This document shows positions 48,409 to 57,289 of a stretch of DNA of 64,000 bases, one piece after another. The stretch comes from Hyphomicrobium sp. 99. Lineage in GTDB: Bacteria > Pseudomonadota > Alphaproteobacteria > Rhizobiales > Hyphomicrobiaceae. Every line of letters starts with the position of its first letter. Within the stretch, counting starts at the first letter, position 1. Position numbers and translations under genes: made by a program. The notes beneath the pieces were generated by a model, which was given only the letters and a program-made list of their open reading frames with translations, ran no database searches and was not told where the DNA came from. The stretch spans positions 3,421,545 through 3,485,544 of the forward strand of contig NZ_KQ031382.1 in the NCBI RefSeq assembly GCF_000384335.2, in the 5' to 3' direction.

Positions 48409-49390
48409 GCGGTAGTCCGGCCATCAACCTGCGTTCAGCCTGCCTACGCTGTTCGCCGGAGGCAGTTTGGAGGAACCAAGCGTAGGTATCCGCGAGACCA
48501 TCGTGGAGGCTCGTTCGCGGCTTCCAGCCGGTCGCCGAAAGACGCGAAACATCGAGAAGCTTGCGTGGCGTCCCATCGGGCTTCGAAGGGTCTGTAACGA
48601 TCTTGCCTTCAAACCCGACCACGCGGCAAATCAGCTTCATGAGCTCCAGGATCGTGATGTCTTCGCCCGAGCCGATGTTGACATGGTGTCCGCCGGAATA
48701 CCTCTCCAGCAAATGCACGATTGCATCCGCAGCATCGTCGACATGCAGGAATTCACGGCGAGGCGTGCCACTGCCCCATATCGAAACCTCGGAGGCGCGG
48801 CCGAGCTTGGCCTCATGCGCCTTGCGAAGAAGCGCTGGAATGACGTGCGACGTCTCAAGATGAAAATTGTCACCCGGTCCGTAGAGGTTGGTCGGCATCA
48901 CCGAAAAGAAATCGGCGCCGTATTGCGCGCGATAGGCTTCGCACAACTTTAGCCCGGCTATTTTTGCAATGGCGTAGCAATCGTTGGTGGGCTCAAGAGG
49001 ACCGCTGAGTAACGCCTCCTCTCGGATCGGCTGCGGCGCGAATTTGGGATAGATGCAAGAAGACCCGAGAAACACGAGCCTCTCCACGCCAGCTCGGAAT
49101 GCGGAATGGATGACATTCGTCTCGATGACGAGATTTTCGTAAAGAAATTCCGCCGGCAGGGTACTGTTCGCCTGAATGCCGCCGACCCGAGCAGCCGCAA
49201 CGATGACCGCGTCAGGTCGCGCTTCGAACATGAAGCTGCGAACGGCCGCCTGATCGAGCAGATCGAGACGGTCCCGCCCGGCAGTAATCAGTTCGCAAGG
49301 CTTGCGCCGAAGCCGGCGCATCAGCGCAGCTCCGACCATCCCACGATGACCGGCAACAAAAACGCGTTTTCCCGAAAGATCGTAGAACAT
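48389..49390 (-). CDS. fcl: GDP-L-fucose synthase
   Basis: The 333-residue short-chain dehydrogenase has the NADP-binding GHRGMVGAAL near residue 14 and GSSCIYPK. Catalytic YAIAK lies near 138-142, and NLYGPGDNF and RREFLHVDD are typical of Fcl/WcaG. It converts GDP-4-keto-6-deoxy-D-mannose to GDP-L-fucose (epimerase plus reductase). It lies 15 nt downstream of gmd, which makes its substrate, so the pair supplies GDP-L-fucose for surface polysaccharide. The length is slightly above the family norm owing to a basic C-terminal extension. Confidence 0.93.
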   Translation of the reverse strand: MFYDLSGKRVFVAGHRGMVGAALMRRLRRKPCELITAGRDRLDLLDQAAVRSFMFEARPDAVIVAAARVGGIQANSTLPAEFLYENLVIETNVIHSAFRAGVERLVFLGSSCIYPKFAPQPIREEALLSGPLEPTNDCYAIAKIAGLKLCEAYRAQYGADFFSVMPTNLYGPGDNFHLETSHVIPALLRKAHEAKLGRASEVSIWGSGTPRREFLHVDDAADAIVHLLERYSGGHHVNIGSGEDITILELMKLICRVVGFEGKIVTDPSKPDGTPRKLLDVSRLSATGWKPRTSLHDGLADTYAWFLQTASGEQRRQAERRLMAGLPLKLRPS

Positions 49391-49405
49391 CTGCGCGCCA
49401 ACCGC

Positions 49406-50482
49406 TCAGGCAGACCGGTCCAAGCGCCAATGCTCTCGATCGACGAGAAGCAAATCGGCGTCGACCATTTCGGCCACCAATTCGGCAAATGACGTCTTGT
49501 GTCTCCAACCGAGTTTGGCGAATGCCTTGGAGGGATCGCCGTGCAAAAGATCGACCTCCGTTGGCCGGAAGTATTCGGGATCGACGCGCACGAGCACCCT
49601 GCCGCTGTTCGCATCGCGCCCGACCTCATCGGCTCCAGTGCCCTCCCAGCGGAGAAGGCGCCCGGCTCTTCGGAATGCGAGTTCGACGAATTCGCGAACC
49701 GAATGCGTTTCGCCAGTCGCCAGAACATAGTCGCCCGGCTCATCCTGCTGCAGCATGCGCCACATGCCGTCGACATAATCGCGGGCGTGGCCCCAATCGC
49801 GCTTCGCATCGAGATTGCCGAGGTACAGCGTGCGCTGGATACCTTTCTCGATCGCCGCCACACCGCGCGTGATCTTCCGCGTGACGAAGGTTTCACCGCG
49901 GACCGGACTTTCGTGATTGAAGAGAATGCCGTTCGAGGCGTGCAGCCCATAGGCTTCGCGGTAGTTGACCGTAATCCAATAGGCATAAAGCTTGGCGACG
50001 CCGTAGGGAGACCGCGGATAAAACGGCGTTGTCTCCGATTGGGGCGTTTCCCGGACGCTCCCGTAAAGTTCAGACGTCGAGGCCTGATAGAAGCGCGTCG
50101 ATCCGGCGAGCCCTAAGATACGGATCGCTTCGAGCAGCCGAAGCGTACCGAGTGCGTCGGCATTGCCTGTGTATTCCGGCGTTTCAAAGCTCACGCCCAC
50201 ATGACTTTGCGCGGCGAGATTGTAAATCTCGTCAGGTCGAATTTCTTGCACAAGACGAATGACGTTCGTCGTGTCCGTCAGATCCCCGTAGTGGAGATGA
50301 AAGTGCGTCGCCCGCTCTCGTGGATCGCAATAGAGGTCGTTGATGCGCTCCGTATTGAAGGACGACGAGCGCCGTTTGATGCCATGAACTTCATAGCCCT
50401 GCTGAAGCAGAAGGCGCGCGAGATAGGATCCGTCTTGCCCGGCCACGCCTGTTATAAGTGCCGTCCGTCTTCGCTCTGCCAT
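49406..50482 (-). CDS. gmd: GDP-mannose 4,6-dehydratase
   Basis: The 358-residue protein begins with the Rossmann motif [16 protein letters not shown] and has [19 protein letters not shown] and catalytic [15 protein letters not shown]. It also carries [16 protein letters not shown] and [10 protein letters not shown], all diagnostic of Gmd. It converts GDP-D-mannose to GDP-4-keto-6-deoxy-D-mannose. It is first in the gmd-fcl operon. The length is normal for the family. Confidence 0.96.
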   Translation of the reverse strand: MAERRRTALITGVAGQDGSYLARLLLQQGYEVHGIKRRSSSFNTERINDLYCDPRERATHFHLHYGDLTDTTNVIRLVQEIRPDEIYNLAAQSHVGVSFETPEYTGNADALGTLRLLEAIRILGLAGSTRFYQASTSELYGSVRETPQSETTPFYPRSPYGVAKLYAYWITVNYREAYGLHASNGILFNHESPVRGETFVTRKITRGVAAIEKGIQRTLYLGNLDAKRDWGHARDYVDGMWRMLQQDEPGDYVLATGETHSVREFVELAFRRAGRLLRWEGTGADEVGRDANSGRVLVRVDPEYFRPTEVDLLHGDPSKAFAKLGWRHKTSFAELVAEMVDADLLLVDREHWRLDRSA

Positions 50483-50674
50483 GCGCCCCCTCGTCCGATC
50501 ACTACCTGAGATAGTAATGGAATCGATTGTGCCCGCAATAGTAGATACGCAGAAAGCGGCTCAACTGCAGATTGTTTCGCACTATATCAGTGGAGAACGG
50601 GACGAATGAGGGCGGGCACAATATTCCCGTGGCACCGCCCCTTTGGCCAAGGCATTACGACCGGCGGCTCACTC

Positions 50675-50956
50675 TTAATCAGCAGTACCGCTCATCGAAG
50701 GCGACTCCGGATTTTCAGGATCGACCCGCTGACTTAGTGGGACGTTCCGGCCCTGATCCGTCGACTCGTATTCCTCCGGCGCAGTTGGCCTTTCGACCTT
50801 GTCACCGATGTCATCGCTTCCGCTCCACCGGGGACCGTACCCCGATGGGGCAGTCCTCCCAGAGTCATTGTAATAAGCGCCGGGCGATTGGGCGATCGCG
50901 GGCGCCGTAGTCATGAGCACACCAATTATTCCGGCGAAAATCAAAGGTATCTTCAC
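50675..50956 (-). CDS. Small secreted protein, 93 aa
   Basis: The signal peptide MKIPLIFAGIIGVLMTTAPA (cleavage near IAQ) precedes a polar, Pro/Gly/Ser-rich mature part without cysteine (GAYYNDSGRTAPSGYGP, PENPESPSMSG). It probably remains unfolded in the periplasm or at the surface. GGAGGAGCAAATACTG lies upstream of the start. No family is known. Confidence 0.6.
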   Translation of the reverse strand: MKIPLIFAGIIGVLMTTAPAIAQSPGAYYNDSGRTAPSGYGPRWSGSDDIGDKVERPTAPEEYESTDQGRNVPLSQRVDPENPESPSMSGTAD

Positions 50957-51129
50957 AGTATTTGCTCCTCCACGAGCTAATCGGCGGAGAACCTGAAATA
51001 CCTATAAATGTTCCGTCATCAGATTGTCACAGATCCGTCACTGTGCCTGGCCGGACCGCGCGAGGAACCCTCATTCGTAGCTCGCGTTGCAGGGATGTCA
51101 TTGGTGCATTGCGCGATTAGGAGCGGGTC

Positions 51130-51354
51130 ATGACGATCGAGAACCTCGCCGTAAGCAATAATGAGCCCGCCGAGCTGTTCGATGCGCGATCCCGCATTGC
51201 GCGTCTGGAAGCCAAGGTCCAGCAGGCTGATTATCTTTTGAGCGATGCGTTGGATTCGGCCCTCGATTACGAGGATATGATCCGAAAACTACAGATGGCC
51301 CAACAAACTCTGAAAGAGGCGTTGGGCCAGCAAAGCGCTCTTATGCGCGCCTAG
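51130..51354 (+). CDS. Small coiled-coil protein, 74 aa
   Basis: GGAG lies 7 nt before the ATG. The product (FDARSRIARLEAKVQQADYL, EDMIRKLQMAQQTLKEALGQ) is one long coiled coil of about 55 residues after a short polar start. Its 3' end overlaps the convergent 51351 gene by 4 nt. The function is unknown. Confidence 0.6.
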   Translation: MTIENLAVSNNEPAELFDARSRIARLEAKVQQADYLLSDALDSALDYEDMIRKLQMAQQTLKEALGQQSALMRA

Positions 51355-51536
51355 ACCGGACCCGCATGCACGATGCGGTATTGGTACGGTAAGTCCGAGC
51401 AGTAATGGGCCCCGGCACGCTCAGCATCCTCAAAGGACTCGAACGCGCCATCGATGACCTCATTGCCGCCGCCGAAACATCCCTCATCGTCGCCCCGGCA
51501 GGATTCACACCAGACGACCACGCGAAATTTTTCCAT
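51351..51536 (-). CDS. Small Cys-rich hypothetical protein, 61 aa
   Basis: The start at 51536 (MEKFRVVVWCESCRGDDEG) is chosen because GGGGTGG lies just upstream. The rest of the longer frame is not protein-like. The remainder reads CFGGGNEVIDGAFESFEDAE, RAGAHYCSDLPYQYRIV. The Cys-x2-Cys and later Cys residues could bind a metal. Related short proteins are common in Hyphomicrobium-like genomes, but that is memory, not a search. Confidence 0.5.
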   Translation of the reverse strand: MEKFRVVVWCESCRGDDEGCFGGGNEVIDGAFESFEDAERAGAHYCSDLPYQYRIVHAGPV

Positions 51537-51847
51537 TTGCCACCCCGTGAAACGCTTCGCACGAGCATACGAATCGGCCTGCCGTGCAGGTCTTCTTTCT
51601 GATTTCCCTTCTGAATTTCGGATGAATGTTTTCGTGAACTTCGTGTGCGGCCGTTCACGGATTTCGAACGGGCAGACCAGATCCCTCGAAACTCCGCCCA
51701 CCGTACTCGACCCTCTACTAAGGCATACGGTGTGAACAAGTGCCGCATCAACCCTGCCAATTCGGTCGCAGGGGATTGAATGTGAGAGACGGGAGCTTTA
51801 TCTCGCCAAACTCGTTTCCAGGACGCAGCCAACTCTGAGTTTTAGGT

Positions 51848-51994
51848 ATGCCGAAGCAGGCAGTGAAAATCCGGTTCGAAGACGTAGAGGCTGCCGCATC
51901 TGACGGCTACTATGTCTTTCTCACTCTCCTAGGCGCAGTCGCCACAACGACGCTCGCGATCATCTTGAGCCTGAGCCTCGAAATGCTCGGCTAA
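51848..51994 (+). CDS. Small membrane protein, 48 aa
   Basis: ATG at 51848 opens MPKQAVKIRFEDVEAAASDG, YYVFLTLLGAVATTTLAIIL, SLSLEMLG. A short soluble start precedes one membrane helix. The ribosome binding site is weak (TTTAGGT). It lies about 170 nt before the acyltransferase gene. Confidence 0.45.
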   Translation: MPKQAVKIRFEDVEAAASDGYYVFLTLLGAVATTTLAIILSLSLEMLG

Positions 51995-52161
51995 GACGTC
52001 GATCAACGCGAGCATTGTTGCGGAATAGCTTTATCCAAAGACCTTGCGAACGGCGATGTCGGGAGATAATTGCACCCTCGCATCATTGGGATACTTTTGG
52101 ACTCCCGCAAGCGTTACTCGCTTACGGTCAAGGCTCAAAAGTAGCACGCTGGTTCGACGAA

Positions 52162-52899
52162 ATGGCCCGGGTATCGAGAAAAAATAAGTTTCTGGCAGCG
52201 ATCGCGGGCCGCGTGGTCGTTGGACTGATCAAAGCCGTCAAAAAAACCTCCCGACCCGTCTACCAGCCCCCGACTTTTTTCGACGACCTTCGCGCTGAGG
52301 TGCCCTTCATCATGGCGATGTGGCACGGGCAGTTCATGATGCTGGCTGATCTCAACACGCGCGAATACAAAGTCGCGGCGATGGTCGCCCGCCACGGCGA
52401 CGGCGAGATCGTCGCGCACTTTCTCCGCCAGTTCGACATCTCGGCAATTCGCGGAGCTGGCGCAGGTCACAGAAAAAGGGATCGCGGAGGCGCATACGCC
52501 CTTCGGGCGGCGGTGCGCGCTCTCGAAGAGGGAACGATCGTCGCAATGACCGCTGACGTGCCTCCGTCACGGCCGCGCCATGCGGGCAATGGCATCGTTA
52601 CATTGGCCCGCCTCTCCGGTCGCCCGATCATTCCGGTCGCCGCGGCGACCTCCAGATTTATCGTGCTCAACACCTGGAGCAAGATGACGATCAATCTGCC
52701 CTTCTCCGATCTCGCGCTCGTCGCAGGCGATCCGATTTTCGTCGCGCCTGATGCCGATGATGCGGAACTCGAAAGGAAGCGGCGTGAGGTGGAAAACTCA
52801 CTGAATGCCGCGACGAGCCGGGCCTACGAAATCGCGCAAGCGACCGAACCGAAGCTCGATACCTCGACCTCACAAACGACGAGCAGCCGAAACACCTGA
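52162..52899 (+). CDS. Lysophospholipid acyltransferase-like protein (DUF374 type)
   Basis: Numbered from ATG 52162 the product is 245 residues; an upstream ATG at 52015 in the same frame is less protein-like. It shows IMAMWHGQFMMLADL (the HGQ equivalent of the acyltransferase His motif), a degenerate ARHGDGEIVAHFLRQF block, TADVPPSRPRHAGNGIVTLA and GRPIIPVAAATS. These are the signature blocks of DUF374 proteins related to lipid A or phospholipid acyltransferases. It is probably membrane-associated. The exact acyl acceptor is unknown. Confidence 0.75.
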   Translation: MARVSRKNKFLAAIAGRVVVGLIKAVKKTSRPVYQPPTFFDDLRAEVPFIMAMWHGQFMMLADLNTREYKVAAMVARHGDGEIVAHFLRQFDISAIRGAGAGHRKRDRGGAYALRAAVRALEEGTIVAMTADVPPSRPRHAGNGIVTLARLSGRPIIPVAAATSRFIVLNTWSKMTINLPFSDLALVAGDPIFVAPDADDAELERKRREVENSLNAATSRAYEIAQATEPKLDTSTSQTTSSRNT

Positions 52900-52911
52900 G
52901 CTAACGACAAC

Positions 52912-54162
52912 TCACTCCGCGGCAACGCTTTGGTGCGTTTCCTGCTCGCGGCCGCGCAGTTTGTCTTCTTCCGCGCTTATATAGCTGCGGACCCGCGGCA
53001 CAGCATCGACAGTCTTCGCGAGCTGTATCTGGAAAACCATGAGCCCGCCGTAACGGAACCCGGCTTCCGCCGCCGCCAGATAGAATTCCCACATTCGGCA
53101 GAAACGCTCATCGAGCACCGCAGCCGCTTCCGCGCGCCTTGCCATAAACCGGCTTCGCCAAGCCGAAAGCGTATCCGCATAATGCAGCCGTAGGATCTCG
53201 ACATCTGTCACGATGAGACCCGCTCGCTCGATAGAGGGAAGCACCTCGGCGAGCGTCGGAAGATAGCTGCCTGGAAAGATATATTTGGCAAACCACGGGT
53301 TGGTCGCGGACCGGCCGTCCATCCGGCCGATGGAATGAATCAAGGCCACGCCGTCATGCTTCAGACTTCGCCGGACCGTATCGAAGTAGGTATCGTAATC
53401 CTTGAGGCCGACGTGCTCGAACATCCCGACGGAGACAATCCGGTCGAAGCACTCATTCAGCGCACGATAATCTTCGAGACGGAATTCGATATGTGAGCTG
53501 AGGCCGCGCTCGTCGGCTCGCCGTTGCGCCACTTTAAGCTGCTCGGGTGATAGCGTCAGTCCGGTGACATTGGCGCCTGCGATATCGGCAAGATAAAGTG
53601 CGAGACCACCCCACCCGCATCCGATATCCAGAATTTTAGCCTGGGGCTTGATAAGAAGCTTCGCCGCTATGTGCCTTTTCTTGGCGAGTTGAGCTGCATC
53701 CAAACTCTGGCCAGGAGTTTCGAAGTAGGCACACGAATACTGCCGGTCGGGATCGAGAAAGAGCTCATAAATGCGATCGTCGATATCGTAATGGTAGTGA
53801 ACATTCACGCGCGCCCGTCGCCGCGAATTCCGCAACGTCCATCGGCCGAATGCATTGCGCACCATGCTGCGCAGACGTCCGAGTTGCGGCGGCGTAAGGC
53901 AATTCAGATTCCGGCCCAAGAGCTCCAGCAGATCATAAATTGACCCGCCCGAGACCTGCAGCCGGCCATCGGTGAACAGCTCACCGAGCGCCATTTGCGG
54001 ATTGAAGAAAAGCTCAGTTCCGGCTTTTGAATCGAGCAATCTGATGGTCAGCGGCAACCCGCTGCCGTCACCCGCTGAGAGCCGCTCGCCCCCAGGCAAC
54101 TCCAGCGTCAAGGAACCCTTTTGGACGCAACTATTGAGAAGGGATTGCAATGCGCGTTTCAT
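52912..54162 (-). CDS. Cyclopropane-fatty-acyl-phospholipid synthase-like methyltransferase
   Basis: The 416-residue protein has an N-terminal lipid-binding part (SLTLELPGGERLSAGDGSGL). A SAM-dependent methyltransferase domain with LDIGCGWGGLALYLA near residue 185 follows, with VGMFEHVG and a Cfa-type C-terminus (ARFCRMWEFYLAAAEAGFRY). It methylates unsaturated acyl chains on phospholipids. The start MKRALQSLL at 54162 is the family-like start; upstream residues do not fit. It is convergent with the acyltransferase gene. Confidence 0.85.
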   Translation of the reverse strand: MKRALQSLLNSCVQKGSLTLELPGGERLSAGDGSGLPLTIRLLDSKAGTELFFNPQMALGELFTDGRLQVSGGSIYDLLELLGRNLNCLTPPQLGRLRSMVRNAFGRWTLRNSRRRARVNVHYHYDIDDRIYELFLDPDRQYSCAYFETPGQSLDAAQLAKKRHIAAKLLIKPQAKILDIGCGWGGLALYLADIAGANVTGLTLSPEQLKVAQRRADERGLSSHIEFRLEDYRALNECFDRIVSVGMFEHVGLKDYDTYFDTVRRSLKHDGVALIHSIGRMDGRSATNPWFAKYIFPGSYLPTLAEVLPSIERAGLIVTDVEILRLHYADTLSAWRSRFMARRAEAAAVLDERFCRMWEFYLAAAEAGFRYGGLMVFQIQLAKTVDAVPRVRSYISAEEDKLRGREQETHQSVAAE

Positions 54163-54319
54163 CGGTTTGCAAAACTCGAGCCGAACAACCAAGAGAAACA
54201 ACCGGAAAGCATTTTAGTTCCGCATCAAATGCACTCCGTCAATAGGAACTTAGAAGACCACCTCCAGTTTTTCACGTGCATTGCAGTAACTGAGTAAAAT
54301 CAGTCTAAAGGATTGTCAT

Positions 54320-54670
54320 TTGCGCCAGAGCGATAAGCATTTGAAGCACGCGCCAAAAGCTCGTCCGCGTGCCAATCAGAATAAAGTTCAGAAGCGGTCA
54401 AAGCACCTATGGTCCGCGGACGTTACGGAAAATAGCGATGCACTCGATCTCGAGAACCATGTGTTCACGCGCAAACCGGCCGCAATTGCGCAATCGCTGA
54501 AGCGCTCCGCCGAGCGAAGCCACAGACGCAAGACGACGCCATTCCAATCGGCGATGTCCATGCTCAATTTTTACATTAATCGTGCGGGCAAGAACCTGAC
54601 TGCCAAACGCCGGCAGACTTTGGATCGTGCGAAGGACGAGTTGCGAAAAGCATTCGGCCGCACGAAATAG
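54320..54670 (+). CDS. DUF3175 family protein
   Basis: A TTG start at 54320 follows AAAGGA by 8 nt. The core (DVTENSDALDLENHVFTRKP, AIAQSLKRSAERSHRRKTTP, FQSAMSMLNFYINRAGKNL) is the hallmark of DUF3175, a short family of basic proteins from alphaproteobacteria and actinobacteria. The N-terminal 35 residues are a Lys/Arg-rich tail. The function is unknown; nucleic-acid binding is suggested only by charge. Confidence 0.75.
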   Translation: MRQSDKHLKHAPKARPRANQNKVQKRSKHLWSADVTENSDALDLENHVFTRKPAAIAQSLKRSAERSHRRKTTPFQSAMSMLNFYINRAGKNLTAKRRQTLDRAKDELRKAFGRTK

Positions 54671-54682
54671 CAGCCGAAATAA

Positions 54683-56194
54683 TCATGGTAGCGGCCTCCG
54701 CGTTCGGCTCACGCCGTGCGTGGTCTTTTCCCAGTAAAACGGCCTGAGCACGAGGTCGGCGATCGCGCGATAGGCAGCGAATGAAATCGCGAGCCAATAG
54801 ACGGGCAAAAATAAAACGGAGACGAGCCGTCGCGGCGCCCCTGTCCCCGCTGACGTGACGGCAATGAGCGACGCAGCCGAAACATACCCTGTCGCGAGAT
54901 TTAATCCGCACAGCCAAAGCAGCAAGTCGCTGTCCGGCAGAATGCGCATGCCGAGAACGCCATGGATTGCGGCGAAAACATAGAACCAGGGATGACAGAG
55001 CATCGAGACGAGCATCGCGCAAATGGTCACCTGAAAACCTGCAAACTTCCACGGACCGAGATCACGCCAAAGGCGTGTAGGCCGCCGCATATGCACGAGA
55101 TAGGTCTGCATCCAGCCCTTGATCCACCGGGTACGTTGACCGAGCCACGCCCGCCATGTCGTCGGCGCTTCCTCCATCGTTTCGGAATCGATCATGGAGA
55201 CCTCATAACCGAGGCGAGCTAAGCGGATCCCGAGGTCGGCATCTTCCGTGACGTTGAAAGGATCCCAGCCGCCGCACTTCAGAAGAACATCGCGCCTGAA
55301 ATGATTTGACGTTCCCCCAAGAGGAATTGCCCAGCGCAAATGGTCGAGGGCCGGAAGCAATCCCCGAAAGAGCGCCGAGTACTCGAGCGTAAACTGCCGG
55401 CTGAAGAATGACTCGTCGGCGTTCGAAACGGCAAGCCGCGCCTGCACGCAGGCGAGCCGCGGCCCTCCTTCGATGAACGCGCGCGCCGCCCGGCGAAGCT
55501 GATCCGGATCCGGAAGGTCTTCCGCGTCGAAGACTGCAACGAGCGCGCCGCGCGCATCCTGCAACGCGTAGTTCAGCGCCCTGGGCTTCGTCTTGGGTTG
55601 CCCGTGAGGAACCGTTACAGTCCGCATGTTCGCATAAAGTCGCGAGGTCTCAATCGCCCGCCGCGTGGCATGATCGTCCTCCTCTGTGATGAAAAGGATC
55701 TCCAGCAGCTCGCGCGGATAGTCGAGACGCCCCAGCGCTTCCACCAAACCCGGCACGACCGCGACTTCCCGGTAGAGCGGAATGAGCACGGAAAATGTCG
55801 GGAGCCATTTGTCGTAGCGGCGGTCGAATGACGGAGAATTTGAACCTCCCCGAGGACTTCGCAGTGCGCGCAAAAATGCGGCCACGCGAAGCGCGGAGAT
55901 CATGAAGAACGGGATCGTAATCGTCAGCGACCAAAGAACGAGACCGAAGTCCTCAAGCAGGATCAACCCCGCAGTCAACGCCGAAAGCGCCGACAGAAGC
56001 ACCGCGCGCTGCCACGCGAGGAGCGGAGAAGCCGCGGAAAAGTCCGGTGCGCGGCGCCTCAAATCGTTGACCGCGCGATCAAGTTGCCCAATATCGCGCT
56101 GGAACCGCGAATGCGAGGAACGAGATCTCCGGCCACGACCGCGCGATGTGCGGGCAGCTCGCACAGGCGGCGTCTTTGACCGAGCCCCGAACAT
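54683..56194 (-). CDS. Family 2 glycosyltransferase, membrane-bound
   Basis: The 503-residue protein has an Arg-rich start, two helices (about 65-110), and a GT-A domain with SVLIPLYREVAVVPGLVEAL, VFDAEDLPDPDQLR (DxD-like), TEDADLGIRL and QRTRWIKGW. Three C-terminal helices follow. The D, D, TED and QRxRW motifs are those of processive cellulose-synthase-like GT2 enzymes. Without a PilZ domain or a bcs operon the product is unknown. It probably makes or exports an envelope polysaccharide. Confidence 0.85.
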   Translation of the reverse strand: MFGARSKTPPVRAARTSRGRGRRSRSSHSRFQRDIGQLDRAVNDLRRRAPDFSAASPLLAWQRAVLLSALSALTAGLILLEDFGLVLWSLTITIPFFMISALRVAAFLRALRSPRGGSNSPSFDRRYDKWLPTFSVLIPLYREVAVVPGLVEALGRLDYPRELLEILFITEEDDHATRRAIETSRLYANMRTVTVPHGQPKTKPRALNYALQDARGALVAVFDAEDLPDPDQLRRAARAFIEGGPRLACVQARLAVSNADESFFSRQFTLEYSALFRGLLPALDHLRWAIPLGGTSNHFRRDVLLKCGGWDPFNVTEDADLGIRLARLGYEVSMIDSETMEEAPTTWRAWLGQRTRWIKGWMQTYLVHMRRPTRLWRDLGPWKFAGFQVTICAMLVSMLCHPWFYVFAAIHGVLGMRILPDSDLLLWLCGLNLATGYVSAASLIAVTSAGTGAPRRLVSVLFLPVYWLAISFAAYRAIADLVLRPFYWEKTTHGVSRTRRPLP

Positions 56195-56331
56195 TCAAGC
56201 CCCTGGTTGCCCCCGCGGCGACCGCCGTCGCCCAGCCAGTGACAAAGTATATGCTCAAGGTGTGCAGATTTGAAAGACGTTCAAAAAGGTCGCCCGGGTG
56301 AAACCGTCAGCGCCGGGAGCATGAGGGAAGC

Positions 56332-57192
56332 ATGAAGGCTCGAAATCGAGTTCGGGACGTTTTCCTCGCCCTCGCGGCTTTCGCGGTTTTGACTTTCGGC
56401 CATTCCGTCGACGCGATATCCGAAGGGGCGGGCCCGGAACGAGTTGCAGCAACGTCCACCCCGCCGCCCACAGACTCTGGCCCCACACGCCGGGTCGTCA
56501 TCCGGTTTCTGACCGACAGCGACTTTCCGCCCTTCAATTTCTACGATGAAGACGGCGTGCTGGTCGGCTTCAACGTCGATCTCGCGCGCGCCATTTGCTT
56601 AGAGCTCGGCACATCCTGCGATATCAAAGCCCGGCCCTGGGAGGAGCTTTTCACGGGCCTGAAGAAAGGCGAGGCCGATGCCGTCATCGCCGCCCACAAA
56701 GTCACGGCCTCAGCGCTGAAAGATGTCGACTTCACCGACCGCTACTTCCACACACCAGGCCGGTTCGCCGGACGCAAGGACGAGCCGCAAGTCGAAATGT
56801 CTCCGAACGGCCTCGATGGAAAGCGCATCGCCGTCGCCCGCGGCACCGCGCACGAAGCTTTCCTCAAAGCCTTTTTCCGCGACAGCCCGCTGGCGATTTA
56901 CGAAAACGCCGATTTGGCGCGCGAGGCTCTCGCCGCCGGCAAGGCCGATTTCATATTCGACGACGGCATCTCCCTCGCCTTTTGGCTGAATGGAACCCTA
57001 TCGCGACAGTGTTGCGAAATGCGCGGCGGTCCCTTTTTGGAACCGAAGTTCTTCGGCGACGGTATCGCAATCGCGGTACCGAAAACCGACCCTGGAATTA
57101 GGCTCTTGCTGAACAAAGCTCTGGACCGGGTAAGGGCGTCGGGGCGGTTTGAAGAACTCGTTCAACGCTACTTTCCCGTCAGAATTTATTGA
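56332..57192 (+). CDS. Family 3 extracellular solute-binding protein
   Basis: A signal peptide (FLALAAFAVLTFGHSVDA) precedes an SBP_bac_3 domain (about 55-286). The domain shows FLTDSDFPPFNFYDEDGVLV, GFNVDLARAICLEL, FTGLKKGEADAVIA and the C-terminal IAVPKTDPGIRLLLNKALDR. The family delivers amino acids or similar small solutes to ABC permeases. No permease or ATPase gene is adjacent, so it may act alone or with a distant transporter. GAGGGAAG lies before the ATG. Confidence 0.85.
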   Translation: MKARNRVRDVFLALAAFAVLTFGHSVDAISEGAGPERVAATSTPPPTDSGPTRRVVIRFLTDSDFPPFNFYDEDGVLVGFNVDLARAICLELGTSCDIKARPWEELFTGLKKGEADAVIAAHKVTASALKDVDFTDRYFHTPGRFAGRKDEPQVEMSPNGLDGKRIAVARGTAHEAFLKAFFRDSPLAIYENADLAREALAAGKADFIFDDGISLAFWLNGTLSRQCCEMRGGPFLEPKFFGDGIAIAVPKTDPGIRLLLNKALDRVRASGRFEELVQRYFPVRIY

Positions 57193-57289
57193 GATTAATA
57201 GTCCTCGAAGCTGGGCGTCGCGCAAAAGCAGGCCTAATGCTTTTTGCCTTCGTCGAGCCGACTGGTCTCAACCCGACATCGTCGAGCGA